Source: Puffinus mauretanicus (Eukaryota > Chordata > Aves > Procellariiformes > Procellariidae). Taken from it: 64,000 bases of DNA. Shown here one piece after another: positions 26,001 to 39,846 of the stretch (the stretch's first letter is position 1; the number at the start of each line of letters is the position of its first letter). The translations under genes were made by a program, and so were the position numbers. The notes under the pieces are model-generated. The model was not told the origin of the DNA. It was given only the letters and a program-made list of their open reading frames with translations, and did no database searches. The stretch covers positions 620,001 through 684,000 of the forward strand of contig JAJKFH010003575.1 of the NCBI GenBank assembly GCA_023333565.1, read 5' to 3'.

Positions 26001-29000
26001 AGGTAAACCCAGCTGAAGCTGGAAACTTGATTTTGTTCTTGCTACACATCAGGTTATCCAAAAAATAATTCAACACTATACAATACTCAGGTACAGGATG
26101 TTACAGTGTTACACACCATATAAATTGAAAGCTGGTACCCTCACTGTGAAGGGACAATTTATTTCTGCCCTTTACATCCAAAAGACAAACGGTTGGAGAT
26201 GCCAATTTATAACCCAGGACCATGGTTCTTACTACAGCACAAACAGGGTAAGAGTCTAGTAACCTTCTTCTACTTAATCCCTTCAGGATTACAAAATCAT
26301 TAACCATGGAAAAAAGGCAAAATCAAACGCTTTTCTTTTCCTTCAACTTTGAGAACATTCCCAGCTTGTTTTAAGCATCTTTCACATCCTGCAAAACATA
26401 GTTGCTTTTCAAACATCCCTGATGTTACAGCATGCTGTATCTGTTAAGGAGTTCATGCACAGTTTGCTTTTAATAGGGACTTTAGCAGAATGAATGCAGC
26501 AGCCACCACACAGCCTGTCACTTGGCTATCGATTTGAGACTTGAAACTCTTACTTACCCCAGCATTCAACAGCGTTGTGACAACATTTTTTCCTGGAAGC
26601 CCTTGAATTGTAGTTCCTTTTCCAGTAGTCTTTTGCACAACAATCACATTGGGTTTGGATGTCATTGGAATTGTAGTGATTTTGGTTGTAGTTCCTAAAT
26701 TTTTGTGGGAAAAAAAATAATGTGCAGTTTATCACATGTACATTTCCTTCCACTGTAGAAGTTGCTGAGCTATATAGGAATCATTGCCTTTAAATCTGAC
26801 AGCACAACAAAAAAATAGGGCAGCATCTGGAACAGGAATTTATGTCACCCAACTCAACATATAAAGATTAGATGCCCACTCTACAAATCTTTCACTTACA
26901 GTAAAAACAGGCATGCCCAGGACAGAGTCATTTATTCTACATTGGGACAGTCAGCCCCTTCTCACAAATTATAGAGCAGACTAATACAGCTTTCTCAAGC
27001 TAACATGTCCAGCATTTCAAAGGCTAGAATTAGGGGAGGGGGATAAGGACACCATTAATACTCAACTCAAGGTCCTATTTGCACAGACAAATATTCTTCT
27101 ACAGACAACCTCTGTAGAAGAATCTACATACCAAGAATTTCCGGTCAAGAGAAATACCAACTCCTTCTGGCATTGAACTGTTGTAATACAAGGGACGAGT
27201 AGTGGATTGAAAGAAGGAAAAAAGAAAAATATGCTATTGTTTTACAATCAGTTCTTAAAAGCTGAGTTGAGAAGTGTGGGGGGTTTTTTTCCTTTTCTTT
27301 CAAGAGATGTGTTGGCTATTTCTGTTTCTCTCCCAGTATTTAATTAGTTCCATTCCCTGTATCAGGCTTTTATTTACCTACAGTGACAGGTAACTCTGGT
27401 CAGCCCTCCACAGTCTACATGAGTACATACACCGATATGTGTCATCATATGACATCATACGATATATGGCATCAGTGCCATCTCAGTATCTACTCAGACA
27501 GCTTTTTAATCAACACCTTCCACTTTATCCTTGAAGAAAGTACCACGCAGTCACAGCAGAGCTGCAAACCCAAGGATTCCCCTTAATACCTTCTACCCAT
27601 TAGTCATGCCTGTAGATACTTCACTACATATTTCAGATCAATAATTCTACTAATTCTGCGAAAGGGAAGACGTGCTGAGACCAGATCATGATTTACTTAA
27701 TTCTAGTGACTTCAGAGGCATCTAAAGACTGCTCCCTTAGCAAAAAAAAAAACCCAAAACAAAGCCCAAAAAATCACAACACCCCTCCCAAAAAAAACCA
27801 ACAAAAAAACCCCCACAAAAAACCCCAACCAACCAACCGACAAAAAAAAAACCCACCACAAAACAACAACAACAAAAAGCAGGCATCCTTTCCAAACTTC
27901 TTTTGTTTCAGGACAATCATTATTATCCTTATCAGGACCAGCCAAGGGTTTCTCCGCATTAGCTGGTGCTAAGGAGAATAATACCTGCATTTGTGTATAA
28001 GCTCACTAATAGATCTAGAAATCTTAACAACTCATCATACACACAACAGGCTAAAAAAGTTCCTTGTTCCCAAAGAAGCTACTCTATCAGCCCTAAATAA
28101 CATTTTGTAGAAATCAGGATCTGAAAAACTGAGGTACCTCTACCAGACTACACCCCAGCCTGGGTTTACTGGATGGCTTGTGCAGCACCTTCCAGTGACA
28201 GGAGCTGGCTGGTGACACGTCAGGTCTTTGCTAAGCACGAACAACGGGACCTCTGAGCAATTTAAAGATATTACTAGCCAGAATGAACAGACCCAGCAGA
28301 TCTTGCTGTACAGGTGCACCTAGCTAGGAAATGCAGCAGACCTCTGCATTAGCACTGTTAAAGTCCAAACCAGACACTAAGAAATTGTGACTGCTGTGAG
28401 TGTGCTTGGTCCTGGTTCTAAAAAGACCCTATGTTTAGCGGGTATACTGGCAGAGAGCATCGAGGCTGGTCAGCAGACTGACAGAGATAAGCAGCAGGGT
28501 TTGCATGAGGCTGGGAGGAAAAACTTAAGTTAGAACATGGGGTAAGGGAAAGATAGGCTGACACTGATAAAAGAAGAACAAGATAAGGTGGAGACTGCAC
28601 AGCTGAATTTAACATCCACAGTTCATTTTTATTCTGGTCCTTTGGACGTGCAGTGGGATAGAAAAGGGCAGCATCCGGAAAATAAAATGCTTTAAACTGG
28701 GGCTAATACAGTTTTCTGATCCTTCTGCCCTCTAACAGAGGACAATATAGTAGTTCTCCTTCCCCACATTTCTCTTTTCCTCCCAGGCTTCCCTACATTA
28801 GATGTTCCCTTCTTAAACACAAGAACTACTGCAATCCTTAAGAACACTTTACCTCCATAACTTCTACCCATTATTTTCTTCTTCATCCTCAGCTATTTTT
28901 CTTCTGAATTAACTTCTTCTCCAATAAAGGTCCTAATAATTATTTGAGCATGTAACCCACAGAAAAGCCCTGAGCAATTAGAGCAACTCTAAAGTTACTT

Positions 29001-32000
29001 TTGAAATAAGTCTTAATATCAAAGTACTCATATGCCTACCAGAAACAATATTACTGCTGATAATCTTCCCTCCCAGCGTAGCCAGTGATTTTGGAACTAC
29101 GGTAATGATACTACCACTTGTAGTTTTCACGTAAGTAGCAGCCCCTGGAGTTCCAGCCATCCGAGCCCCTATAGAGGGGCTAACCGTTGGCCGCGTATAT
29201 GTTGCTTGAGTTCCTGTTTTAAAGAGAGAACGAGAAAGTTCACTGTTAGAACATGATCCTCTACTAGCGTTTGTGGAAAAATAAGTTAGCTTAGAAAAAA
29301 AGCATTAGATTTTATTCAAAGAGACCCCACACTGCAATTTATTACCACCCTTTACAACTCTCCTAGTACTTTTTAAACCCACAGAGAAATATTCAAGTAT
29401 ATACCAACTTTAAATTAATGTAAGAGTCTTCTGAAGTATTTTACCAAGTGTTCCATGACTGCCATATTTTAATTCACGTCCTTGTGCCTAAGATTTTAAT
29501 TTTCAATAGGTGTTTAGATTCTGCCTGTATGGTTGCCATTTGCTCCTTTATATGCCCAAGAGTTAGGCATCTGATGACACTACCAGAACTGATCCCTTCC
29601 TCTCTTCAAAGACACCTATACTCTCACTTCTCCTATACGACAAATTGTTTATAAAGAACACCACTAATGACTAAATATCACTCTAAGAGAAAAATAAAAT
29701 TTACAATAATGCAATTTTATGGATTTAGCATTTAGCAGTACAAAAGAAACCTCCTGAAACATGGTATAAATGCTGTTTTTTCAGACCTACTCCTTCTCAG
29801 AATAGAAACAGAACTGAGCCCACAAAAGAAACTTGCTCAAAATAATAATACGAGTCAACAGTTAACACGAACACTGTAATTCCATTCTGCTTGCGCTGCT
29901 GCAGATTGTGCACTATAGACCTTAATTGCTAAAGATCACAGAGCAAAACAGCTTGTTATAACAAGAAAGCCATGTGTTCAAATCCAAGAGAGCACAATAC
30001 CAGTTTTACCAATTAAATGAACTGCAAAACTGCTAAAATTTTTTTATGTACTTAAGAATGTTTTTGTGAAGTACTTCAAAGGTTAGAAAAAGAATATTAA
30101 CCATTAGTTTATGCTAATATTCCCAACCCATGCTAAAAATTCAGGAAGTAAGTTAGAGTTTTCTGAAAACTAGGATAAAGCTGCCTTTCAAGTTTTCCTC
30201 ATACAAGTTTATAATCTGAACAGTCTGCATTATTTCTGATCTTTAACCAATAGGTTAACAAATACAATTAGATCCCCACAAAAACACTGGGAATTTAAAA
30301 TTCAGTTTAGTGGCCTTTTTATAAATTCACTGCAGGACTATGAGCAAGTCACCTGTCTTTTAAAGTCCATGTATGTAAAATAGGAATGATGCTGACCTAT
30401 CTGCTCGAGGTACCTAAAAAGTTAAATTAATGTAAGTCGTCTAATATAAGGTGCTACAGAAGTGCAAAGTATCAGTGTAAGTTACAAGAAAACTTCCTTT
30501 AAAATAAACCCAGCGGGGAAGGAACGATCACATTTTTGTGTACCAATTGAAAAAGATCGTAAGAGGAATAAAAGAGCACTCAGTGCAAAAATCCTAATCT
30601 GGAATAAATATTAACAGGATGGTGAATGTGCTGTTGTGCTCACTGTACACATGAGAGAAATGGGTTTTTTTACCCTAATAAACCATGTTTCGATCACCTG
30701 TATGTCTGGGTTTACCCTCCCTTCCCTTCTCAGAGCCATAACTTACCAGTGGGAGTAGTGACCAGTTTAGTTGTCATGATAGTCCCATTACTGCTAACCA
30801 CCATAATAGGTGAATTGCTACTGCTGGGCAAGGTCGCTGTAACTGGTTTGGGAAGGATTTTACTGGGCTGCACCTGTTGAGTGATTATTTTAACACCTAG
30901 GAAAGGAGAAAGGTCACTGTTAAAATACAGGCACGAAAAGTTACTTTCTGAAATGCTTTCTCAGACCAAGCCCTAGTGGGCAAGTAGCCTCAAAGGGCTT
31001 CTATTCTGAGCCCATGTATTCTTGATCCTGAAAAGAATTTTTTTTTTGTTTGGGTTGGTTTTTTTGCTTGGGTTTTTTGTTTGTTTGTTTTGCAAATAAC
31101 AAGACAGTCATCATCTTTGCCTTTCATGTGCCTGTTTCAATTTCTAGCCACTCCCACTGAGGCATGGGATTCCATTCCATCATTGATTTGTTGTAGTGAT
31201 TTTTAACCTTTTCTGGTCCATGATTCAAAAAACAGAACGTTTCCCAGGAACCAACAGGTTACAACCAACACTGAATTGGTTCATATACAATGAACCATCT
31301 AAAAGTGAAATAGTTCTTCATCAATTTAGTCTGTAAATTCTACTATGTCTTAATTAGCCTAGTTGAATTTCATCCCTCTGAATAAATTTTAAAGTTTCTG
31401 CACAAAGAGTATTAGTGGGCGTAAGGAAACAACTGTGACACTGGCTAGGGAAGGTTGCTTTAAGTAAACTGCTCTCTCTCCTCTTGATTTATTGGTTGTC
31501 TTGAAGCCACAAAGGAATTGGGCTGAAACAAGCTCTGAGTAGAATCAGCGCGAATAAAGGATGAGGACACCTTAGTACAGCAAGGATTTTGCTCCCTCTC
31601 TCTCGATTTGTGTAGTGGAATGGCACCTCTGCGAGATTCACTTCTCAGCTGCAAACCAGGACATCCAGGACACTTGCGTCTTACGTTCTGTTCCATGACG
31701 AGGTAAATGCATTGCATTGTGTTGGTCAAATGCCATGAAACACCCAGCCTGAATTAATCCCATCTAAACATAGGCACTTACATTTGTACAGAAATATTTC
31801 TAGGTGAACAATTTTGTCCACTCGGGACATGAAACATCCTCCGGAGATGTTTTCTTCTTTCTACGTTGACTATAAAAGCAGTACGGAGCAAGTAAGCTCC
31901 AAACTTAAATAATGAAGTTAGGAAACAGAAATTGAAGCCTTTGCATCATCCAGACACAAAACTGGATAAAAAGCAAAGTCTCTAGGAAAATTGATTCACA

Positions 32001-33083
32001 TCTTCCAGAAAGAATAGGTATCAGTTGGTATTTCCAAAGAAACTTTAACATGGTAGAAGGCAAGGAGTGAAGGTCTTATTGATCAAATATTGTTCAGTGA
32101 CTGGAGGATGGATGCCTCTTATCTGTCTTCATTAGTGGGTATTTTTTCTTAGGCAATGGTCCTATAACCCAAAAGGAAGTTTATAAAAGGACAGGAGTAG
32201 GGCTGTTTTCGTTTTTCATTCTACGGTCTATTTTAATTCTTTGATCTAAATAGTATGAATATAAAATAGTAATTTTGCTGACATGATTAATATAAAATAA
32301 GGACATAAAAATACTTTGCACTTTTATAGCACTTCTTCCTTTAGAATTAGATAACTTTGCAAGCATTACTTCTTACTACATCTTATGGAGATAAGAACTG
32401 TATTCTACAGCAGAGTAAAGTCAACATAGAAAGATGACACGACTTGCCCAAAGTCAACTGAATGAATCAATGTTACAAAAAGAATCCAGTCCAACTTCCA
32501 GTCTCAGATCTAATTGTATTTGTTTTGACAAGTACCTCAAAAGTAATTTTTGATTTCTGGACCCAAGAAAAAAATTAAAACATGGGTTAACTTCTTCTTC
32601 CAGTTGATACAGTTGAACAGCTCTTGGATCTTCAGAAAACCGGTGTCTTCCAGGTTGCCAGTCACGTTACTTTTGAAGTTATTTACATACCTTTCAATCT
32701 CTAAAGATAAAATATTTATTCCTAAAGCATGGTCTGTATACCTGAACCAAACAAGAAGAGTGACAGAACCAAATTCTTCAATTATTGTTAGCTGAAAACA
32801 TTAAGACATCCTTCACTATCTACTTTTATCCAGGTTTAATGCCAAATCCCGTACTCAAGTAATTATGCCTTAACGATAGCTCCCCATGCACATTTTGGGA
32901 CAGAATTCTGTCCTACTTTCTTGAGTTGTGGTTAGACCTCACCGATCAGCAATACGACCCAAGATTAACTCCAACTACCTGATTCCTGTTTGATCTGAAT
33001 GGTGGGCTTGATGCCAGGTGGCAACTGAGATTGCTGCGGCTGCTGTTGAGCTACAGAAGACTGCACCAGCTGCTGCTGTTGCT

Positions 33084-33115
<32 letters not shown>

Positions 33116-36100
33116 TGCTGTTGTTGCTGTTGCTGGGCCTGTTGTATTTGGTGCAGCTGCTGTTTGGGGGACTGCTGATGCTGTTTGGGAAACTGTGCTA
33201 AGATCTGAGTTGGATTCCCAACCAAACCTTTTGGGGAAGGTAGTCTGGTAGAGGCAACTTTAATTGCCGATGTAGACACACCTGTGAAAGAGTAAATGGT
33301 TTAAGACTGAACAGTGCAACACGAAAAAAAGATACCACAATTTCTTAAATACTTCTGCATTTAAACTGTCTTTACTACTGAAAGATGCATAGATACACAT
33401 GAGCAAAAAAAGCTCCCACACAGCAGAAGCACTCTGTTCAGAGGCAAGGGAGCTTTATCGGATTTTCAATGTGGCAGCAGAACAGCAGCTAATGGAAAGA
33501 CCACAATCCTGGTCTACTTCCTGCACCTTTTCTAGTACAAATAATTCACAAATATTTTCAAAGCCTGATCTTTACGCTTCAAGAAAGCAAAATATTTATA
33601 GTGAAAATCATGACTACAAAAAGTTAGGCTATGAGGATGACAAATATCAAACCCATCAATATTAGAAGGGAGTATCTGTTAGTGAGCGCAATGTTATGCT
33701 AAAAGAATGAATCAAGTAACGGTCTGTAATTTAGAAAACTGTGGAACATACATTTTTTGTGCTGATAGGTTAGGCAATCTCACAAGTAATAAAGTGATTA
33801 AAACAAGTGTGCAATAAAATGGAAAGACAAGGTTCCCAAATAAATCTTAATACTTATTTCTGTCATTCCCTTACATAGTTGTCACGACATGTCCAGCAAA
33901 ATTTGGCTTCATCTACAATTCTAAACTGCACATCCATAAGCACCAAAAAAGGCAAAAAAAGTCCATGTCTTATGAAGGCAGTTTCTAACCAAGTCCCAGC
34001 TGTAGTGGAAAACCGAAAGAAAATCTCCTCTCTTATTTTTCTACATTTACAGATGGCAGTGATAATGATAGAAATCATAATAAACTACAATTCTGGCAAC
34101 CTAAATATGCAACCCTTTCCTCACTGCATCATCTAAGATGGTTTCTCCGTTTCCTTGGTCAGCTGTTTTCATTCGTGAATTTAACTTTCTTCACATTTGG
34201 AGTGATTATCAGTTTATGTCACAGAACATTTCACCAGCATCTTCTGCAATGACACCAATAGTCTTGAAAAAAAAACCTGTTAAAGAGATATTCCATCTAA
34301 TGTATTTTAGAATTATTAGAATTCCATGATCAAACCCAACTAAAAATCCACAGTTCAAACAATATGAAATTCTGCTGTAAGCCCTTATGCTCTGTAGATT
34401 AGTATCTGCAGGACCTGATTAATAGAAGCAACATGGAAGGCAAAATACCTTCAGCCTTGATTTGGTTTGCCCAACTTTTTGTGGAACGGAACAGGAATGG
34501 AAAATATGGACCAGGAAAAATTGCCATGCGACACTTGTTATTGTCAGGCACAGTATTTTTCAAGTGCTGCTTCACTGAGGCCCTCTCATTCATCCGCAGC
34601 TTCCCTTCCAAATGTTAGCTAGTGGCTGCAGAGCTGAATCAGTCAAGCTAGCATACACAGTTGGAATTAGAAATCAGAAACCTAGGAATTTTAATCCAGG
34701 GCCACTCAGATCTTAATTTTTAAGGACTTGAAAACTGACATGCTGATAAAATACACAGATAAAATGGTGTAAACACTTCTCTACCTTTCAGAATTGTCGT
34801 CGAGATTAGTTACCACAAGAAATATTCTAAAGACTAGGCATGTCAAGCATAAGTTGTATTTATTCGATGTTAACTTTGCATGTTTTTGTAAATCACGCTT
34901 TAAGAGAAGCGATCATCTTCAAATATTGGAAACATCCATCTTCCATGCATCAGACAGAGTTCTTAAAGCCAATCATTTTGAGGCTAGAGTGTTTTAATGC
35001 TGCAGGTAAAATCTTTTCATAATAAAAAAGCTATGCCACATTGTCACACTACATTCTCTTTAACAAGAGGATCTGCACATTAATTATTGAAGTAAAGAGG
35101 GAAAGAGTTCAACAGAAATTTTTGTAGAGTATCTTGGATTAGTTTCACCAGTAGACTTCTTTCACATCTCCTGTGCTTTACTCATCATATGTAAACATAA
35201 AGCGCATTTCCCCTCTGCTATTCTCAAAACAAAGTCCTATTCATCAGTGAAAGACCTTTTATAAATATAATGTTATCGCCATACCTTGTGCTACTGTTGA
35301 CATAACCACTGACGGTGTTGATGATACTACAGCAGTCACAGCAATAGTATTTGCAGTACAGGAGGGAGTGGAACAGCTACTGCTGCTGCTGCTACTGACC
35401 AAAGAGGACTGAGAAGCAGTTATAACCACGGGTTGCTTTTGAGTAGTTGAGGCAATGACTGATGTTGGGACAAGTTTCGTAACTGCTGCATAGTTGTGGG
35501 ACTTTGAAAGGATGTTGGGTACAAAAGTTGAGCTTGGAGAGGTGGTTACTATTATCACCTGAAAGAGGAAAAAGAACAACAAGAAATTCATTTGTTCTTT
35601 GCACTTATTTAAAAGCATAAAATTTCAGTAATATATCTGTCTATGTGTATTTAGTTTTAGGGATATATGTTTATTAAGAGTGTCATATACATATTTACTG
35701 GCAACAAAAAATTTCAATTACTTTGAAGAAGTGGTGATAAACATTTCCTTAAAATCAGAAGGGGTTGGTTTTTTTTTTTGTTGTTGTTGGTTTGTTTTGG
35801 TTTGGTTTTTTGAGGAAAACAATTACTATCTAATTAAAGTAGAATTATCTCAAGAGGCAAACAGACAGAAATGAACTGCTTGGCTTCATTAAACTGGGCC
35901 AGGAAGCCTGGAGACCATTTTAAATGGAACTGAAGGGATTTCAAGCACGTTTTAAACACCATTCTCCCAACTTGCACATACATCAAGAAATGGCAATGAG
36001 ATGGTTTTTTTTTCCTCTTTAACAATTAACAAGCAGTTGCTGAGTCAGTAATGGGAAATATTTTTGATCCACAAGGCTGTAAACAATCAATATTTCATCA

Positions 36101-39100
36101 GTGAAAAACTTGGTTTAAAACCAATTTCTGCTTTAATTAGTGCTCTCATTAGCAAGAAATTCTTTCTTATCTGTCTGAAAACTATTTGTCTGAAGACAAT
36201 AAACATTACCCCTAGCGCAAGTTAAAATTGCAATGAATCTGTTTTGACATAGAAAAGCATAGAATCCATTATAACGTTGGAAGAGGTCTGTTCTTATGCA
36301 ACTGACCTAGAAAACTAAGCATTTCTTAAGTATTGAATATGGGGACTGTTCATGTAAAGAGATTTCTTCTATTCTGCTTATATGTACCTCCTTGTAGTTA
36401 GAAACACACAGTTAAAATAGAAACCCTCAGCACAGAAATACAACATATTTTCAGTTTACCATGCAAGAATATTGAGAAATTGTTTTAATAATGCGATTGT
36501 CCCAACAAAAATTTCATTTATTAAAACTTTGAAAATTAAAACTTATTAATGATTTGATGTAACAAAAGCACATAGGAAAAAAGGTACAGAAGGAGTAAAG
36601 AAAACCTGGGTCAGCTCAAACCAAGTCTTAACACTACTACCCAAAGACTACCGAAACCTTGCCCGATACAGAAAAGAAATAATATGATAATGGCACCAGA
36701 AATAGACTTAAACGACAGATCAAGCAGTAAGAGATTAAGAGTTTATAATTTGGTGTTAAAAAAAAAAAAAAAAAAAAAAGATCGATAACCACATGGATGG
36801 AATAAAAGCAGCAAATTTCACCACCATGGCTGCCTCTGCCTCTCTTTTCCCTCCAGTGCTTAGTTTTGCGGTCCCCGCTACTTAGCTAAGCCTTTAATAT
36901 CTCGATCTGAGGAAAACCAAAACGTTACTACCTCCATGAGCTACAGCAGGTTGACCGCAACTGACCGATGTCTGAAGGACAAGGTTTCCACACCTGCTGC
37001 TCCACCACTTTATTGCATTCTCCAGAGAGAATGCTTTCTTTGCGTCACTCTTATTTTTGCCTTCTGCCTAACCTTGACCTAATCAATTCTGAAATTGCTC
37101 GTAGGCTATGACCACACAGATGAGCTGAACACGACACAGCTTGATTCTGGTACAAGGCTCGCAGGTGGAAAGATCCTACGATGAGCCTTCAGAGTTTTAT
37201 CCTGTTTCTTAAACAGTCAGTTAACACCAGAAGTACTTCCGAAGTGTTTGAATTTTAGGGCCAGCTCCATTCCACCTAGGATAACTAATTTAGGAATACA
37301 GTCAAAGGACAATTTGCAGTTAAAAAAGGCAGGTTATTCACCTTAAACTTCCTATATAATCCATAGTGCAACAGGGCAAGTTCAGCATCTCAACTAAGTA
37401 CAGATATGTAGGATGAATCTGGGTGTAATCACAACTCCTGAACGCTGCTGTTGTTCATTCAAAGACAGAGATAAAACCATCAGTCCAAGATTATCACTTA
37501 AATAACACGTTATTTAATCATGCAAGGAAAAAAGCTTGTAAAGCATTTTCAACAATGATTGCTGTCCTATGACTAAGCAGGTTTGGGTCTCTTTATTCTT
37601 TTGCTTCTTTCAAAATTAACACAGCAGAACAAAGTTTAGTGATCTTCACGTATGAAGTGTATCCAGAAAAGAGAATTTTTGGGTAAAAATTTAGAAATAT
37701 TAAAGCTCAAATCACAACAATTATATTTTTGAGATACTATTTTCTCACATAGGTTGAAATGATCCAAGTAACCTCATCATGGGTACCAAAACTATATCAC
37801 ATCTTTTACAGCAGAAAGACTGCCTGATTAAAAAAAAAAAAAGTTGCTTTTTTGTTGTTGTTGATTTTGATTGTTAAGGTAAAAACTAATTCCTAACATA
37901 CACTGAAATTAGTCCTGTCAGCTCTATTTTGAGAGACATCAAAACCTAGTCCCTGAAGAAATAAAGGCATTAAATGCCAGAAGCTTCACTAGCTAGACTC
38001 CTTCTGTGTCCTAGACAGAGGACGTTATTATAAGAGAATCCAGAAATTGGAGCTGTGACATTATTAGCTGTTACGACAAATCTTCCTCCAACCTAGTAAA
38101 ATGTCAAAACAATTCAGAAAGCTGGCATGCAGAAACGAAGAATTTCATTCATATCCAACAACTTCACTCATATCCAACAGCACTTGTTTAAAATAGTACA
38201 TTTCCAATTTGTCTCTTAACAAGTCTGACATTTAATTTAAAACTACTAAAAGGGATTTCTCCCACCAAAATCATCCAGTTACGTATTTTGGCATTTCTAA
38301 ATCCAACAAAAGAGGGCAGTGTGACAAGCTCAGATACAGACGCTACTATGGCTCCCGAATGAAACAAGTGACAATTTTCCTATCACTGCAGATTAGTAAG
38401 AGAATCAAATAAAACTATGCAAAGCAAACTCTAAAATCTCCATGTCAGAACAAGCAGAGGCACAACTGCAGAAAAGAGCCTATCAACAGTCCATTCTCTT
38501 CCTTTTGGAGATTTAATACACTCCATCTTTAACTACCACGATATATAACACTCATACTTAATACAACACTACAGTCGTTTAAGGCAAAAAAATTCTTCCT
38601 GCACAAAAGATGAGCCTAACAAGAGCAACAGGATGGGTAGGTTAAGCCCTATCCCAGCTGTGGATTTGCTGCATTGAATGCAGGACATTTTATTTGATGG
38701 TTTATGCTCACTCACAAATTTCTATACATGTATTCAGAGATGAAATTTGATTAAGGACACTGTTAAAGAACAGTGAATCAAATGAAAGCATCAAAGAGCT
38801 CTGAAGTGGGAAAAGGCCAGAAAGCAAGTTCTTTATTGCACATTACTTCAGTTAATCTTCCTTGGTTTTAAAGTTTCCAAAAAATCAGGACATGGGAACT
38901 CTGCTAATCCAAATAGAGTCATAAAACAATTAAGAAGACTAATAGAACAAATACCGTGTGAAGGTTTGAGCTCAATAGTCAAACTCTCACAGTTAGAAAA
39001 AAAAGCTTGTTAGTGGCCAGCCAACCATCAGTCTGTCAGTATCCAGGCCAAATTAATTCCACAGACCACCCGCCCCCCCCCGCCAAGTCTGCCTTAATTA

Positions 39101-39815
39101 ATAACCGTACCAAGAATGAACTTGGTCTGAGCCATTAATCTTTTTTTAAATCTTAAGAACAAAAAAGTAGACACATCTGAAATGCTTCCTAAATCATGGG
39201 AAAATAGTCATGCCATAGATTAGTCATGTAAAAATCTGAGTCCAATACAAAATTTCAACACGGAAAACCTTTTCCACACATTGCATTCTGGTGAAAGCTG
39301 GGCATGCTCAGCTGAAATAATGCAACTGATTTTGATCACTGTAACACTGTTAATGTAGAATGAGAAATGGCACACTAGTACTGAAAGGAAAATAAAGCCC
39401 CCCGGTCTTTGATCAGCTCCAAGAATAAGCTTTATAGACCCCAAAAAACTAGCCTCTAGACAAAAAGGCTTGGCAAGGGGAAGCCCACGCCACCTCTCCT
39501 GGAATTCTACTACTGCAAAGAATAATTATAAATAAGGAAAATAGAAATAAGAAAGATTACCTTTGACCAACAGTTGTTACCATCTGAAGGCTGTTCAGTG
39601 GCCTATGTGATCCAGTTCTCAGTGGACTAGTGTCCATATCACAAAACCCAACACCACAAATGGTACTAACTGGCAACCTTGTTGGCAGTCTCACCAGAGA
39701 GGCCAAGAATTGAATGAGCATGGAGACTGAATCCCCTCTCATCCCTAGAAGTGGTCCCTTCAGGTCAGGGTTGAGGCACATTGGTGGGGCAGTCTGGGGG
39801 AAGCTTGCACTCCCG

Positions 39816-39846
<31 letters not shown>

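Larger units (their letters stand above)
22556..35284 (-). other. EMSY: EMSY middle introns (between exons 8 and 15)
   Basis: Introns of 0.9-2.3 kb: 22556-23705, 23905-24823, 24998-26557, 26695-29039, 29214-30746, 30897-32978 and 33282-35284. They contain the CR1 and MIR remnants, the 13-bp hairpin and the low-complexity tracts listed separately, and a 14-bp palindrome GCACATATATGTGC at 23271-23284. Nothing else was recognised. Confidence 0.8.

Noticed and set aside
27712..27990. Hydrophobic Phe/Trp/Gly-rich minus-strand frame that looks like a membrane protein
   Set aside because: Produced by the A/C-rich simple-sequence tract read on its T/G-rich strand.
33018..33251. Plus-strand alanine/valine-rich 77-codon frame
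   Set aside because: Exact antisense shadow of the polyglutamine-encoding EMSY exon 9.
39557..39781. Additional EMSY exon between exons 7 and 8
   Set aside because: The frame does not resemble EMSY, and exons 7 and 8 join directly in phase 0 to give the known continuous sequence.
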